Under the pieces are notes generated by a model. It was not told where the DNA came from and searched no databases. It was given only the letters and a program-made list of their open reading frames with translations. Made by a program: the position numbers and the translations under genes. Source: Galeruca laticollis (lineage: Eukaryota; Arthropoda; Insecta; Coleoptera; Chrysomelidae). From it: DNA of 64,000 nucleotides. The first letter of the stretch is position 1; each line of letters opens with the position of its first letter. Positions 42,895 to 54,529 of the stretch are shown one piece after another. The stretch is taken from positions 101,629,610 through 101,693,609 of the forward strand of contig OY998180.1 of NCBI GenBank assembly GCA_963921935.1. Direction: 5' to 3'.

Positions 42895-45880
42895 TCATCA
42901 TATCATCATCCTTCTGGCGTCCTCTTCCACTTATTCTTTCCATTTAGATTTTAGTCTGCCTCTTGGCCTTTCTGCTTGTGGTTTCCATTCTGTAATCTTC
43001 CTCACTGCTGCACTACTTTCCTTTCTGAATATGTGCCCATACCACCTAATTCTTTTCGACTTAAATATTCTTACAATATTTCTTTGTTTAATAAATGATC
43101 AATTTCGTAGTTAATTATTGGTTTTAATACTTCTTCATTTATTTTCTTTGGGCCATACATCATTCGCATCATTTTTCGTTCAAATACCTGCAGTTGTTCT
43201 TCTCTCTTAACTAAGTTCGCTGTTTCAGCTCCTATTGTTCTTATTGTCGTTTTATACACTCCTTTTTGGTGTTCTCACTTATCTGTTTATCTTTAAAGAT
43301 ATTTCTGTTGGCGTATAATACTTTATTTCCTGCTTAGATTTTATACTTAATATCCATTCTGGTATTATTTCTATGCATTATCGTTCCTAGATATTTAAAT
43401 GTTTCCACTTCTTCAAACTTGGAATCTCCTATCTCCAGACTTGTGGTTCGTTATTGTTTTCCGCTGCAATGCATATACTTGGTTTTCGCTTAATTAATTC
43501 TCAGCCCCCTTCTTTTGCTCCTTCTTCTAACATTTTGAACGTTGTTTGTAGTTCCTTTTTGCTTCTACTGACCAAAACTACAACATCTGCATATGCAATT
43601 ATCTGTACACATTTGGTGTTTAACATTCCAATATGACCTCTATCTTTTATGATGCAATCTAGTGACGTTATGAACAGCAAGGCTGATAGTGCGTCACCCT
43701 GTCTGACACCTCGTTTTACTTCTATTCTATTTGTCATTATGTTTCCCAGTTTTATTGTGGGTTTTGACTCTTCTAATGTCATTTCTGTCCATCTTATAAG
43801 TTTTCTCGTTGTTTTTATTCTTTCTAAGTCTTGTAATAATTTGAATATTTTTATTGTATCAAATGCTTGTTTAAAATCTATAAATAGCATATGTATTTCT
43901 ATATCATGTTCATAACTTTTTTCTGTTATTTGTCTTATAATGTGTATTGTATCTATTGTAGACTTTTCTTTTCTGAAACATTGTTGACAGTCTCACCTAT
44001 TATTGTTTCCGTCTACTGTTTCAATATTTCTTTAATTATTACTGCTAATACTTTGTACGTAATGTTTAATAATGTGATTCCTCTGTAATTTGTGCACTTT
44101 GTTTGATCTCCTTGCTTTGGTATTGGGACTATCACCCCATTTTTCCATTTATTCGGTATATATTCTTGTTCCCAGATGTTTGTTAACAACTTATAGAGTC
44201 TCTTATGAAGTTTTGGTCTTCATTGCTTCAACAATTCTGCACAAATTCCGTCACTTTCTGTTGCTCTTTTATTTTTTAACTTCATTATACATGTAACTAA
44301 ATCCTTATACTCTGGTACTTTTTCTAACTGTTGTTGTGTTTCTTGGCTTTCGTCTTTTTCTCTGTGGTGATAATATATGTAGCTTCATCTTGATATAGTT
44401 CGGTATAATAACTCATCCATTTCTCCTCGTCTATCATCATAATTGGCTTGTTCCTTTTTCCTTGCTTCCAGATATTTATACAGAGGTTCAGTATTATGTC
44501 TGTTATTCATTCTCTCTTTCTATATATTAACGTCTGGATCCATTCGTTTTTCTTTCATATAAATAGTTTCTTTGCTTCTCTCCTTTCCACTTTGTATAGT
44601 TCGTGGTCTTGATCTTTTCCTGTTCTTAACCATTTTGCTCTGGCCGTTTTCTTACTTTGTATCTTTTCGTCACATTCCTGATCGTACCACTGTGTTTTAC
44701 TTTTATTATTTATGAAACCTACTGTGTTTTCTGCCGTTGTTATAATACTCTGCTGCGTTTGTTTCCATTAATTCTCTATGTTTAGTTCTTCGCTCTGGTT
44801 CAGTCTAATTTCTAATTATTTTTGGAATACTTCCTAATTTTTTTCTTCTTTCAATGCATCTACATTTATCACTTTCATTTTATAATCTATCTCTTTTTTA
44901 TTTTTTTTCATCTTACATTCGGCTATGAATAAGTAATGATCAAACTCAATGTTTCACTAGCACGTGGTCAATTTGATTCCCGTCTGCTTTGCATGGCTGC
45001 ATCCATGTGACTTTATGGTTTCTCTTATGTTCGAATTTCGTGCTCATTATAAATGTATTTATTGCCGCTGCAAAATTGTATACTAGTTCATCATTATAGT
45101 TTGTTTTCTCGTAAATCGTACATGTTCCCGCTACTTCTCTGCACTATTCTTCTTTCCCAAATTGGGCGTTAAAATCCCCTATTATTACTTTCATATCATG
45201 CTTAGGAAGATTATTGTAAGCGTTCTCGAATGTTTCATAAAATTCGATTTCATTTCTATCTTCTGCTTTTTCTGTTGGAGCGTAAACATTCAGTAACGAC
45301 ATATTATACGGACTATTTCTTATTCTTAAGTATGATATTCTATTGCTAATAGCTTTAAACTGCATAACGTTATCTTTAATGTACTTTTAGATGTAATCCT
45401 TGCTTTTCATTTCCGACATACCATAGATCGAATTCTGTGTTACACACTCTTCCTTGCCGTTTCCAGCGTGTTTCTTGGATCTCTGCTATATCAACTTTGT
45501 ATCCTCTCAATTCATTTGCCGCTTCTTGCATTTTACCAGGTACCAACCAATAAGGTTTTTACATTCCATGTCCCTATTCTCATCTTCTGCTTATCTATTC
45601 TTCTTCTTTTTATGTGTTTTTGATCGTCCTTCCTTTTAATCGTTGCCTTTTTTATTGCGGTTGTCTTCACCTTTTCCCGCTCTTCCCTTTCCACCTTTGT
45701 TCGTTTTTTGATGTATTTTTTCTCTCAAAGATTTAAGTAGCTCTGTTACACGCCCATAGCCCATCATTTATACATATCTTTTGAAAGCCTATCTTCGTTG
45801 AGTTATCTGTTTTCTTCTCCCTTTCCTTGAATTTTCTTTGTATTATCCTCTTCTAAATTTCGTCTTCGAAGTTCCACTTA
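42895..45880 (-). pseudogene. RTE-like LINE (endonuclease plus reverse transcriptase), nearly full span
   Basis: From the 5' side on the minus strand: a Lys/Arg-rich leader region, then endonuclease motifs 'MRIGTWNVKTL' (about 45570), 'IAEIQETRWKRQGR', 'YNMSLLNVYAPTEK' and 'KVIIGDFNAQFGKE' (45144-45365). After a degenerate linker, RT motifs 'LFIDFKQAFDTI' and 'GVRQGDALSALLF' appear, then 'IIAYADVVVLVSR' (43501-43890), in which the second Asp of YADD is Val. The tail reads 'VFERKMMRMMYGPKK' and 'IRWYGHIFRKE', ending near 42895. Many frameshifts and stops. The mutated YADD box makes it inactive. Confidence 0.8.
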
Positions 45881-45884
45881 GCAG

Positions 45885-46512
45885 TTATAAACAGTAAAAA
45901 CGGAGGCTTATTTAGGTCAATTTTGCTTCTATTCATCAACATAGTATCCTTCAAGATTGCTACAATCAGTCCAGAGCCAAATCTCTTCAAAAATATTCAA
46001 CTAAAGATAGACCAATCAAGTCATTTATAAATCCATAGTAAACGCGATCAATCGTTAGGTTTGGGGAAAAAGTAATCTATACTTCTTTGGCAACGCTCAA
46101 TACTTTCTCGCTTGCTCAGCCTTGAATATTTGGTTCCCACGAGCGGCTCGTTATTAATATGTATATGTGAAATAATATCAGAAATATGGAATATAAGGTA
46201 TGGAGAAGTATGTTGATCATCGGGTAAAATATTTAAATAAAAATTGTACAATATTTTTCTGATTAGGTTCAAATATATAGTGAGGCAGTCCAAACATTTG
46301 AAAAATATTGAATAGATCTTTCTCGTGCTCACAATAAGCACCAATATCCAAGTTAAAATCGCCAATTCGACTAATAGAATATTTATATTTAATTTAAAAA
46401 AAAGTCGTGGCGGTGAAAGTTTCCTGATACTTCCTGAGATAGTCAAACTACTAAAAACGCTGTAGCTTTATATTTATACTAAAAGTACACTAAAATTCCT
46501 ATCATGAAACTT
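45885..46512. other. No recognisable gene
   Basis: The minus-strand ORF at 46048-46446 is Leu/Ile/Ser-rich with no motif, and I treat it as chance. Confidence 0.4.
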
Positions 46513-47045
46513 AGGGGAAATGTGCCCATGATGGACCCCCGCCTATGATGGACCACAAGTTGTATTTTCAAATTTACCGCGCATCACGGACTACTGACAT
46601 CTTGGTTAGGACGATTGACGTTTAAAACCAGTTGTTCACAAGCGTTCATGCGGGTATAAGTCGTTTAGGTGAAAACAAAAAATTAAGTCAAAACTGGTAA
46701 GTATTGATATAACAATGTGGCTTGGCATAATGTTAAGTAATTTTTGTATGCTCAGTTAGAATCTGCTTTTGTTACTGCAACTTACAGAAACTGTTTCATG
46801 TTGACTGTCTGGCACAAATTGAGGTTATGGCAAAGAATAAAAGAGCTTGGTATTTTTTAGTGAACTATGTCTTATTGCCTATGACGGACCCTTGAACTGT
46901 GTCTTATGATGTACCAGGGGTCCATCATTGGCAATGCGTTAGTTACACTATTTTAATGATGTTTTTCTTGGTTTTGCAGATATGGCATTTAAGAAAATAC
47001 AGCAATGGAACGAGGATGACTGCGTTTGCACTTCCGAATGGGAAT
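46513..47045 (+). pseudogene. Candidate pogo/Tigger-like element 5' end with 5'-UTR intron
   Basis: The segment starts near 'ccatgatggacccccgccta' and repeats 'atgatggacc'-type phrases. A consensus donor 'ctg/gtaagtatt' (46697) and acceptor 'ttggttttgcag' (about 46979) would remove a 282-bp intron. The following ATG starts 'MAFKKIQQWNEDDC', resembling the helix-turn-helix start of pogo/Tigger transposases (K.K..QW.E.DM). It is cut off after about 20 codons by the foldback arm at 47053. This identification is tentative. Confidence 0.35.
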
Positions 47046-47052
47046 TTCCATC

Positions 47053-47318
47053 ATGTGAATTATAATTGTACACCCTCTTAATGGGGTTATTTTAATGTTT
47101 TTTATTTTATTGCATCATTTAATACATCATCGTAACAATGACTTAACTTTGTACATTGTTTGATTTTATTAACTGGATGTTTTTGACACCTGTTTTGGAT
47201 CTTTTTTATGACGACAGCTTTGATAATGGCCTAATGGCCGAAAGCGCTTACCTGCATATTAATAAACATATACACACTGAGTAGTCGTCGTTTACATTCA
47301 CTCAATTTACACATTTTA
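47053..47318. repeat. Solitary arm of the 17183-17697 foldback family
   Basis: 'atgtgaattataattgtaca' to 'cattcactcaatttacac' is co-linear with the right half of the foldback at 17455-17697, including 'tggcctaatggccgaaagcg'. Only one arm is present. Confidence 0.75.
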
Positions 47319-47517
47319 TAGTTTTGAATCCTGTCAATTAATTATCTACTTCGGTTTTGTACCTAGCACATGGGCAGCGCAGTGTTTTTTTTATGAAATT
47401 CGTGAATTTAATTGAAAACACCACTTCCTATATGAATTCAATAGAACTCAGTAAAATAAAAACGCTACCAAGTCAGACAATTAAAAAAATTACTTCTGAA
47501 AATTTCGGCATTACCAG

Positions 47518-47868
47518 TTGACGAAGATATATACACGCACTAATTTAAAACTAAATACATTGAGCCGATGGCAACTACTACAACGTCTACACCAAAATTT
47601 TTGGCATATGTGGCATTCAGAATATCTTCATACTCGGCAACAAAGGGGAAAATGGCTTAAAAATACTGATTTAATAGTACCAGATTCAATGGTCTTAATT
47701 AAAACTGAACAATATTCTCCTCTGAAATGGCCTATTGGTAGAATAGTTAAACTTTATTTTGGTGATGATGGTGTAGCAAGAGTTGCTGATGTTCGCACGT
47801 GTCAAGGTATATTTAAAAGACCTTTGGTCAAGCTTTGTACATTGCCAAATTGCCACAGTGATAAATAA
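47518..47868 (+). pseudogene. BEL/Pao Pol C-terminal domain (DUF5641)
   Basis: The 116-residue frame reads 'LSRWQLLQRLHQNFWHMW', 'EYLHTRQQRGKWL', 'DSMVLIKTEQYSPLKWPIGR' and 'RVADVRTCQGIFKRPLVKL', the conserved C-terminal DUF5641 of BEL/Pao polyproteins, which follows integrase. The stop after 'NCHSDK' is natural. All upstream domains are missing: nothing before 47400 is recognisable, so this is a 5'-truncated remnant of an LTR retrotransposon. Confidence 0.85.
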
Positions 47869-47961
47869 CTCATTTATCTATTTTCTCTCTCTCTTCTTTT
47901 TTTAGTTTTTTTTCTTTTTTGGCTTTATTAAAATATTTTACAGTAATTTAGGTGGGCAGTA

Positions 47962-48378
47962 TGTTCGGGATTCATTCTTTATAATAATTAAATTAGTTAT
48001 TCAATTGGGTTTAAGGCGTCTATTCTGCTTTATGTAATTTGAATTCAAATTTTCCGCGATTCAATGCAGTTGAATATGTACATATTTGCCGCCATCTGGT
48101 GCTGCGCATGTTTTGAATCGAGACATGCGATAAGTACCTTATTAGTAAGTAAATCCGCCGGCCTAGTAATATACTTGTCTAGTGCTAGTAGTGTAAAACA
48201 GTTTTCCGCTTTTCAATAAACACAAAAACCCCGTTAAACCGCCAATAGACCGCTGCCGCTGCTCTAAAGGTCCTATCGAAGGCTTCAAGACGCAGAAATT
48301 CGATGCACCACGATGCATTTTCAACTGCCGTCTTGTAATAAATCAAAATTAAATTCTTTAAACCGCAAACCAACATCA
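47962..48378 (+). repeat. Probable 3' LTR of the BEL/Pao remnant
   Basis: It begins TGTTCGGGATTC right after a purine-rich 'ggtgggcag', about 90 bp past the Pol stop, as expected for BEL elements. It contains 'cgccatctggtgctgcgca' and AATAAA (48213 and 48344). The right boundary is a guess because no second LTR is present. Confidence 0.4.
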
Positions 48379-49745
48379 ACTGAAGATTTAAATTTGGGTT
48401 TATTTTACGATTAATTGATTTTTAAGACACAATATTTGTTTAAATCAAAAACATTCAATTCCTTCGATGAATGTTTTTGGTTTAAATATATAATGAGGAT
48501 AACGATTCAATTTTAATCTTACAATAAATTCACGTTTCTTAACGTATGTATTGATTTCATAGTCGAGTTAATTGTAGCCGATAAAAAATTTACTCAGATA
48601 TCATAATATCAGTAAAGAAAATATTTTGTAATTTGATATGAAATATAATACAAGGATAAAGGGATATAAAAAGTAAATTGTTTACGATAGTAAATGGTAA
48701 CATTAAAAACGAAGTTCCAATGACAAATTGCTATTTTTGCTACGGTGATTGTAACCTAAATTATTATTTTTCAATTAAATATTTTCTTTGAAAAAAAAAT
48801 AAGTCCAAACTTCTTAGGTATAAAGTATGAATCTAGCTGATTGAATTTCGTATTTAATAGTGGTCATTTGGTTCACTACATCAATAATTATGAAATTTGC
48901 AATTGTTGTTTCAATCAGGAAAATCAGCGTCAATTATTTGCATTATTATGAAACGAAACTGTCATCGTATCCGTAACAGAAACAAATTGATATGAAAAGA
49001 ATAATAGCGTAAAAACCTCTATTGGCGAAGTTTTAATTTCGATATTTTGATAGAAAAATTTGCACTATTAATAAGAAAACAAAATTTAGGGGCACCTTTT
49101 GATAAGTGTGGGATAGCTTATTCACAAATTTTGTCTTTGGCACTTGATAGAAAGTAAGAAAGTGATAAAAGTTACGTTTAATATATTCGACACTTGCCAG
49201 AAGCTAGGGAAACGGCCCTTAGAGCGCTTTCAGACTAGGATACTGTATCCGAGATACTATTATGCGAGATACAGAATTTAGGCCAGATAGAGAGGATACA
49301 GTCAAGATACTTTTGTCAGAATCTCGTTTTGTAAATAAATTTTTTCAGTACAAAGACAATATCAGTACTGTACGGTTCTTTTTATAAAATGGATATTGAA
49401 AAGTGCGTTATGCTATGGCTATTTTATACAAAAAGAAAACAGTTAAAAGGAGACGAACTATGTGGGAACAAAGTTTTTTAATTATTATTGATTTCATGTA
49501 ATTTTTGTTATTCATCCTGAAATGATTATTTTAAAAATCAGTAAGTTTTCAAGAAAAAATCGTCATGTTTCGTGAATTTTTAATAATATAATAATATTGT
49601 TTATTTAGCTAATGCATTCCTTTTTGAACGCACTGTATAATTAGTTTTATAAATATACCTACCATATTCATTTTATCGAATAGTTGTCATTTCTTCAAAA
49701 TTTTCACACAACTGTTTGGAAATTTCCATCCAACATTTTTGTTTT
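48379..49745. other. AT-rich stretch with one hairpin
   Basis: A hairpin with 19-bp arms (48439-48457, 48468-48486; 18 of 19 matching) lies here. Around 49240-49310 'gatac' phrases recur (ggatactgt, gagatac, gatacag), without further structure. No gene is supported. Confidence 0.45.
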
Positions 49746-50674
49746 TTATTCTGTCAAAATAATTTTCATGGCTTGTATCCCACGATACAAATAAAACAAG
49801 ATATGGATATTGAGGCGTTCTAATATCGCCCGTCTATTAGTAGATAGCAGACAGGCAGCGAACTCTACCGTCGACCGTAATTCTCCAATCATTATCTCCT
49901 GTGTATTTTTAGGATCATATAAAAAAATTTTTGTGAACTGTTTAGCATCTTGATATAGTTCATTTTTAGTCATATTCGATCTTGAAGATTTGTATTTTTT
50001 TCAAGTATTGAAATTGTGCTTTTTTTCTCTTTATTGTAAAAGGTACTCGTCGTGTCGCTACCCAAAAATGCATGGACTAACAAGATAGTTTTGATGCGTT
50101 TCTAATCTTTTGATGATGAAAGCAATTCATCGCCTTTTTTGCCAGGTGTGATTTTGTAAAAATAGATAATATTATCCGTCGGTGAAGTGCGATACATAAA
50201 ATTAATAAGTCAATGTTGTTTACCAACTACAGCCACATCGACTCTCAATTGTAATGCAGTGTTAACTATGTATCAAAGTATCTGCATCTTCACTTTCAAT
50301 TTTGTTACTGATGTTACGACTTGTCAAATATCTGGATAACAAATTTATGAAATTTACTGTTTCGACCCTTACTGTGTAAATAATTCCACAATATCGAATT
50401 ACTTAGAAACAGACACATAAAGTTCAAATATAATCGTAAAAGTTTTACCATGAGGTAAAACCACATAGTGTAAAAGTCATCCTCAATCTACAACTTCACT
50501 CAAATTTTGGACAAGTGCTTTAGATTGAATACAAGGCTTGAAGACTCTATACAGTTCGGATTTTGGTGTTTTTCGCATAAATCCATGTTCATCAAATAAA
50601 CATAGCGGATCCGGAGATAATTCGTAATTCAAAGCCTCTTTTCCTAATTCAATATTTCCTTGTAATAAAATGCA
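49746..50674 (-). pseudogene. PIN/FEN1-like protein relic (multi-copy insect family)
   Basis: From 50674 the minus strand reads 'IELGKEALNYELSPDPLCLF', 'EHGFMRKTPKSELYRVF', then interrupted 'LLHYVVLPHGKTF', 'NKIESEDADTLI' (an acidic nuclease-like motif), 'VDVAVVG', 'NIIYFYKITPGKKG' and 'LLVHAFLGSDTTSTFYNK', then 'LYQDAKQFTKIFLYDPKN'. I recall this order from uncharacterised insect proteins with PIN/FEN1-like acidic motifs that are often linked to mobile elements; no search could be run. Several stops (e.g. near 50495, 50355, 50115) show it is dead. Function of the intact family is not known to me. Confidence 0.5.
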
Positions 50675-50682
50675 ACTCCTTA

Positions 50683-51015
50683 GAAATAAACGGTTTTAAA
50701 GATTAAAACTAACTTTTCCGCATCTGTGGCCCTGAACAATATTCTATCATAAAATTGTTACTTGTATACACTTCGGGGGATGTATCATGCTAACAAACCG
50801 AAATTTCTCCAAAAATAACCAAAAATTTAGTATATCTGGATTTATAGGACCCGCTGTACTCGCTCTAGTCAACTGAAAATCAATAGGATACATCTGTGGG
50901 ACACCTTCAACAATATTCAATCCTAAAATTGATCAATCGTATACTCTCTGGAGGCTGTATCGTCCTAACAAACTGAAAATTCTCCAAAAATGATAAAAAA
51001 TTGGTACTTCAAGTG
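50683..51015. repeat. Fragment of the 174-bp foldback family (F3)
   Basis: It begins with the family's terminal sequence 'aaataaacggttttaaagat' and contains about two units, then is lost at about 51015 next to 'ggtacttcaagtg'. It has only one arm, so it is a truncated copy. Confidence 0.75.
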
Positions 51016-51940
51016 TACAATATAAAATATCTCTGAAATGGTTTTAACTTATGGATCTCCAGTGCAACGGAGAATATCAATATGTTTGACTAAAATCCCT
51101 AGTGTAACGTAAATAACTCTAAAAAAGATTACATATAGTGGAAAAGATCTCTAATGTCGAATTAGGTATAGTATCGAGCCAAATGTAGTTATATCTACGT
51201 AGTTTGATTAAACTAATTAGATGATAAAGAGATAATATGCACAAACAAAAAATCTCTGAATATAACTAGATAAAATGCCCCTATACTCTTGGGCCTTAGC
51301 GGTAGATGAAGGGCGCTGATGTATAAGAACACTCGATATGACTGAACACCTTGTAGAGTCCCTTAACTTTCTTGGGTTACCCGATTTAGTCAAAGAAAAA
51401 AAAAATATAATAACACAAACCAATATTCAATATAATAAATGAATTTGAACTTTTAAAAAACTTACGTTTTGAAAATCCCACAGGTCACATAAATATTCAC
51501 ACTATTACTTTTTGAGGGTGAGGGTCCGTCAAGACTCAGACTTGCCTCACCAGGGGAGAGATAATACCTATCTCACCGACTGACTGACGGACTGACTGTC
51601 CCTTTTCCTAATATTTTTTCCATATTTATTTCCGTCATTCACCTTCAATGAAGGTTAATTATTCATATTTGTTTTATTTCGTGGTTTACCAAACTGACCT
51701 GTTCGTGATATCTAATATTATGTTAACCTTTGTTTTGTTTGTATATTTTCCTTTGGTTGAGGTCGATAATTAATAACTATTTTGAATTAAAAAACGAAAT
51801 TCTATAGTGTTAGCCTTGTTTTGTTTAAATGTTTTAATTTATTTGAGGTCGGTAAATTTGATAACGATTTTGAATTAAAAGAAATTATCTATATAGGGTG
51901 TTTTTAGAACTTGTGTCATATCTCGTGTTTATTACAAAAT
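51016..51940. other. Non-coding stretch with a 2-unit direct repeat
   Basis: Positions 51722-51896 contain two diverged ~88-bp direct repeats (shared 'cttgttttgttt', 'gaggtcg', 'ttttgaattaaa'). A short run of 'gactgactgacg' lies at 51578-51600. No gene is supported. Confidence 0.45.
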
Positions 51941-51993
51941 GTACGCAGTTCGTGTAAGCGTCCTACGACTTCTGCAAACCAAGAACCTCTTAA

Positions 51994-52404
51994 TTGTACA
52001 ACAAAGATAGGACCATGCAGGAAGAAGGTGACGATGACAGACTTCATCAGATCGTCAACTTGTTGAAAGGTATAGCAGACAAGAAGCCGAATAAGATCAA
52101 ATGCCGGAAATGTGGCGAGCTAGAGCACGTACGCAGACCGTCTAAGCGTCCCAAGACCCCTGCAAGCCAAGAACTCCAGTCACAGGGGAAATCAGACAGG
52201 GGTGAACATCGAGCTTATGTGAATCATCGAAAAGCCGACGTTCTGCCTCAACGGTCATGCCCTGTAGACTATTCTCACTGCAACAAGTCGAAATCTAAGG
52301 AAGTTGCAGTTTCAAGAATTTCGGTAGTCAACGAAGAATGGTCACCCACCAGAATCAGGGAAGATCAGGAGAATGATCCTCACATGAAGAAGATTCGGCA
52401 ATGA
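51994..52404 (+). pseudogene. Gypsy copy 2: nucleocapsid joined to the end of RNase H
   Basis: The 136-residue frame starts in the Gag tail ('MQEEGDDDRLHQIVNLLKG'). It has a knuckle 'CRKCGELEHVRRPS' whose final Cys is now Ser, then switches after 'ELQSQGKSDRG' to the linker 'HRKADVLPQRSCPVDYSHC' and 'VSRISVVNEEWSP' that in copy 1 follows RNase H. The join skips about 5 kb and is in frame, probably by recombination during reverse transcription. Confidence 0.7.
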
Positions 52405-52413
52405 AAGTTATCC

Positions 52414-53407
52414 CGAGTTATCCCGAGAACAAGAGTAGCTGAGGTGAAGTTATACGACAGTACATCTGGAGGTCATCTTGGAGTGAAGAAAACCCTTCAG
52501 CGAGTCCGCGAAAGGTTTTATTGGATGAACAGCTCCGACAATGTGAAGGACTGGTGTAAGAAATGTACGACTTGTGCTACGAATAATAGACCACATCGTA
52601 AGAGAAAGGCACCTATGAAACAATATAATGTTAGAAACCCTTTCGAAAGGATTGCTTTAGACATCGCTGGACATTTCCGACGACAGAAAATGGTAGTAAT
52701 GGAATAATTCACAAAGTGGATGGAAATTTATGCGATCCCGAATGAAGAGACCACAACTGTCGCAGATGTACTGGTGAAAGAATTTATCAGCCGATATGGA
52801 GTGCCTTTGGAAGTCCACAACGATCAAGGAAGAAATTTCGAGAGGCAGGTATTCCAGGAAATTTGTGACAAGCTGGGAATGAAGAAGACCAGGACAACAG
52901 CGTTGCATCCACAGTCAGATGGAATGGCCGAAAGAATGAACAGGACCATTGGAAAATACCTGTCCAAAGTAGTTTACAGCCACCGGAGAGATTGGGACCA
53001 GTACCTATCCCTATTTGCGTTGGCTTATCGATCGGCCATAAATGAGTCCACGAGTGAAACACCTGCGAAAATTCTATTTGGACGTGAAATGAGGCTTCTT
53101 TCTGACCTGGAGTTTGGCTGTCGGCCTGGCGATGATCTAGCAAGAGAAGATTATGTGATCCAATTGAGAAGAAGGATGGACGATGTGCACGAGTTGGTTC
53201 GAACGAATCTTCAAGTTGCCATGACAGAATGAAAAAACGGTACGATACGCAGGCCACAGAAAGCAGTTTCAACGAAGTGGACAAAGTATGGTTACACAAC
53301 CCGATAAGGAGAGAAGGATTTTCTCTAAAATTACAGAAATCATGGGAAGGTAATCAAGAAGAGGATCAACGACATCATCTATCGTATAAGCCAGATCCCT
53401 AATTAAA
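52414..53407 (+). pseudogene. pol: Gypsy copy 2: integrase
   Basis: The zinc-binding part 'GGHLGVKKTLQRVRERFYW' and 'CKKCTTCATNNRPH' is intact here. The core has the first Asp in 'RIALDIAGHF', a shift and stop near 52705, the second Asp in 'PLEVHNDQGRNFE' and the Glu in 'HPQSDGMAERMNRTI', so D-D-E are all present. 'LEFGCRPGDDLAREDYVIQL' leads to a stop at 53230, and the C-terminal module continues in broken frames ('VWLHNP'-like) to 'KPRVVHQNRL'. The deletion seen in copy 1 is absent, so the two copies complement each other in showing the family's structure. Confidence 0.8.
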
Positions 53408-54136
53408 AACCGAGGGTAGTCCACCAAAACCGACTAGCGCCATTCGAAGGAGACTATGACAAAGAGGAAGGGGTGAATCATCTACAACAAGAGTCTGAGC
53501 CAGCCTTCGAAGAATTTATGGGTGCATACGGAGGTACCGGGAAAGCTAGATACGGAGTCACTACAGAACAAAGACAAGATTTGTTCATGCTCCCGGAAGA
53601 GTACTCACTGGTACATAACATCTCCGCCCGTAACAAACACGCACGAGGGTTGGCAACCGTATTTCGAAAGAAGTTTGGACAATTAGATAAACTTGAAGAT
53701 CAGATGACAGCCCGGGCAAGACACTGAGACTCAAACACAATTCGCGGTACGTCTTCTACCTGGTAACTAGAAATGAATTTCCAGATCGATCCACCTACCG
53801 GGATGTGTGGGAAGCGCTACGAAGCCTTCGAGATCATGTGCTGGAATCCCACGTGGAGAACTAGCAATGTCCGGGATAGAGAGTAACCAGTTGGATTGGC
53901 GAGTCATCAGGAACATGATAGAGGTCATCTTCCAAGATATCGGTGTTCACATATTAATTTGCAGCTATACCCCTCGTTATCGGTACCCGTTGAAGACGGT
54001 GCCCTGTTGTTTCCAGACGACCGGAAAATGCAGACATGGGTCCAGTTGCCGATTCAAATATCCAGTTCCGGCTACACAGAAGGAGGAACTTCGTTTTAAG
54101 GAGGGGGTAATGTTACGAAATCGCACACCGGTGTAG
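53408..54136 (+). pseudogene. Gypsy copy 2: macro domain plus CCCH finger, in frame with integrase C-terminus
   Basis: From 53407 the integrase tail 'KPRVVHQNRLAPFEG' reads without a stop straight into 'ESEPAFEEFMGAYGGTGKAR', 'RQDLFMLPEEYSLVHNI' and 'HARGLATVFRKKFGQ' (ends 53727 by frameshift). It continues as 'NSRYVFYLVTRNEF', 'STYRDVWEALRSLRDH', 'ESNQLDWRVIRNMIEVIF' and 'VHILICSY', then the finger 'CCFQTTGKCRHGSSCRFKY', whose last His is Tyr. The stop at 54134-54136 lies inside the 3' LTR, exactly as in copy 1. This shows the macro-CCCH module is a C-terminal extension of Pol rather than a separate ORF. The Lys in the VTK motif of copy 1 is Arg here. Confidence 0.8.
54098..54110 (+). other. 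Polypurine tract of Gypsy copy 2
   Basis: 'AAGGAGGGGGTAA' directly precedes TGTTACG and is identical to the tract of copy 1. Confidence 0.85.
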
Positions 54137-54529
54137 TGCCTGAATCCGACTCTGCCTACGCTATGTATGAGGTACATTGTTTTTGTGACTAGTCTTATCT
54201 AGAGACTTCGAGGTAGGCCGTTGGTGTATGAGCTGCATTCTATAATGATCTGGAATAAAAAGGCACTAATATATAAAGGACCGACCAGTGGGAGAAGCTT
54301 AGTTTATAAAGTGATCTCTTGAGATAAACAAGTGAACAAGTAAATAGTCTAAGAAAATAAACAGTAGCGAAGTGTTTATATAAATTAGTTTAAGTGCATA
54401 TACTATGTATATAATATAAATTAGTGAATAGTTTAGTGAATAAATAAATTAAGTGAGTAGACATACCGTGTGTATGAATTTATCCCCCGTCAGGATAAAC
54501 TGTTATAAATAAATAAGAATAACATTACA
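54111..54529 (+). repeat. Gypsy copy 2, 3' LTR
   Basis: 419 bp, TGTTACGAAATCG to AACATTACA. It shares with the copy 1 LTRs 'cctgaatccgactctgccta', the TATA region ('tatataaaggaccgacca' near 54271) and the AATAAATAAGAA...CATTACA end, but the middle has diverged strongly. Confidence 0.85.

Larger units (their letters stand above)
51941..54529 (+). mobile_element. Ty3/Gypsy LTR retrotransposon, copy 2, 5'-truncated and rearranged
   Basis: Same family as 31402-40283. It lacks the 5' LTR, most of Gag, protease, RT and nearly all RNase H. A nucleocapsid fragment (51941-51987) is followed by an overlapping upstream nucleocapsid fragment (51993-52200), i.e. out of order. It then jumps to the RNase H-integrase linker. 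The integrase is longer than in copy 1. The macro/CCCH module, the polypurine tract (54098-54110) and the 3' LTR are present. Confidence 0.85.

Noticed and set aside
46048..46446. 132-codon minus-strand ORF, hydrophobic
   Set aside because: Composition follows AT content (Ile/Leu/Ser/Asn); no domain or neighbouring exon supports it.
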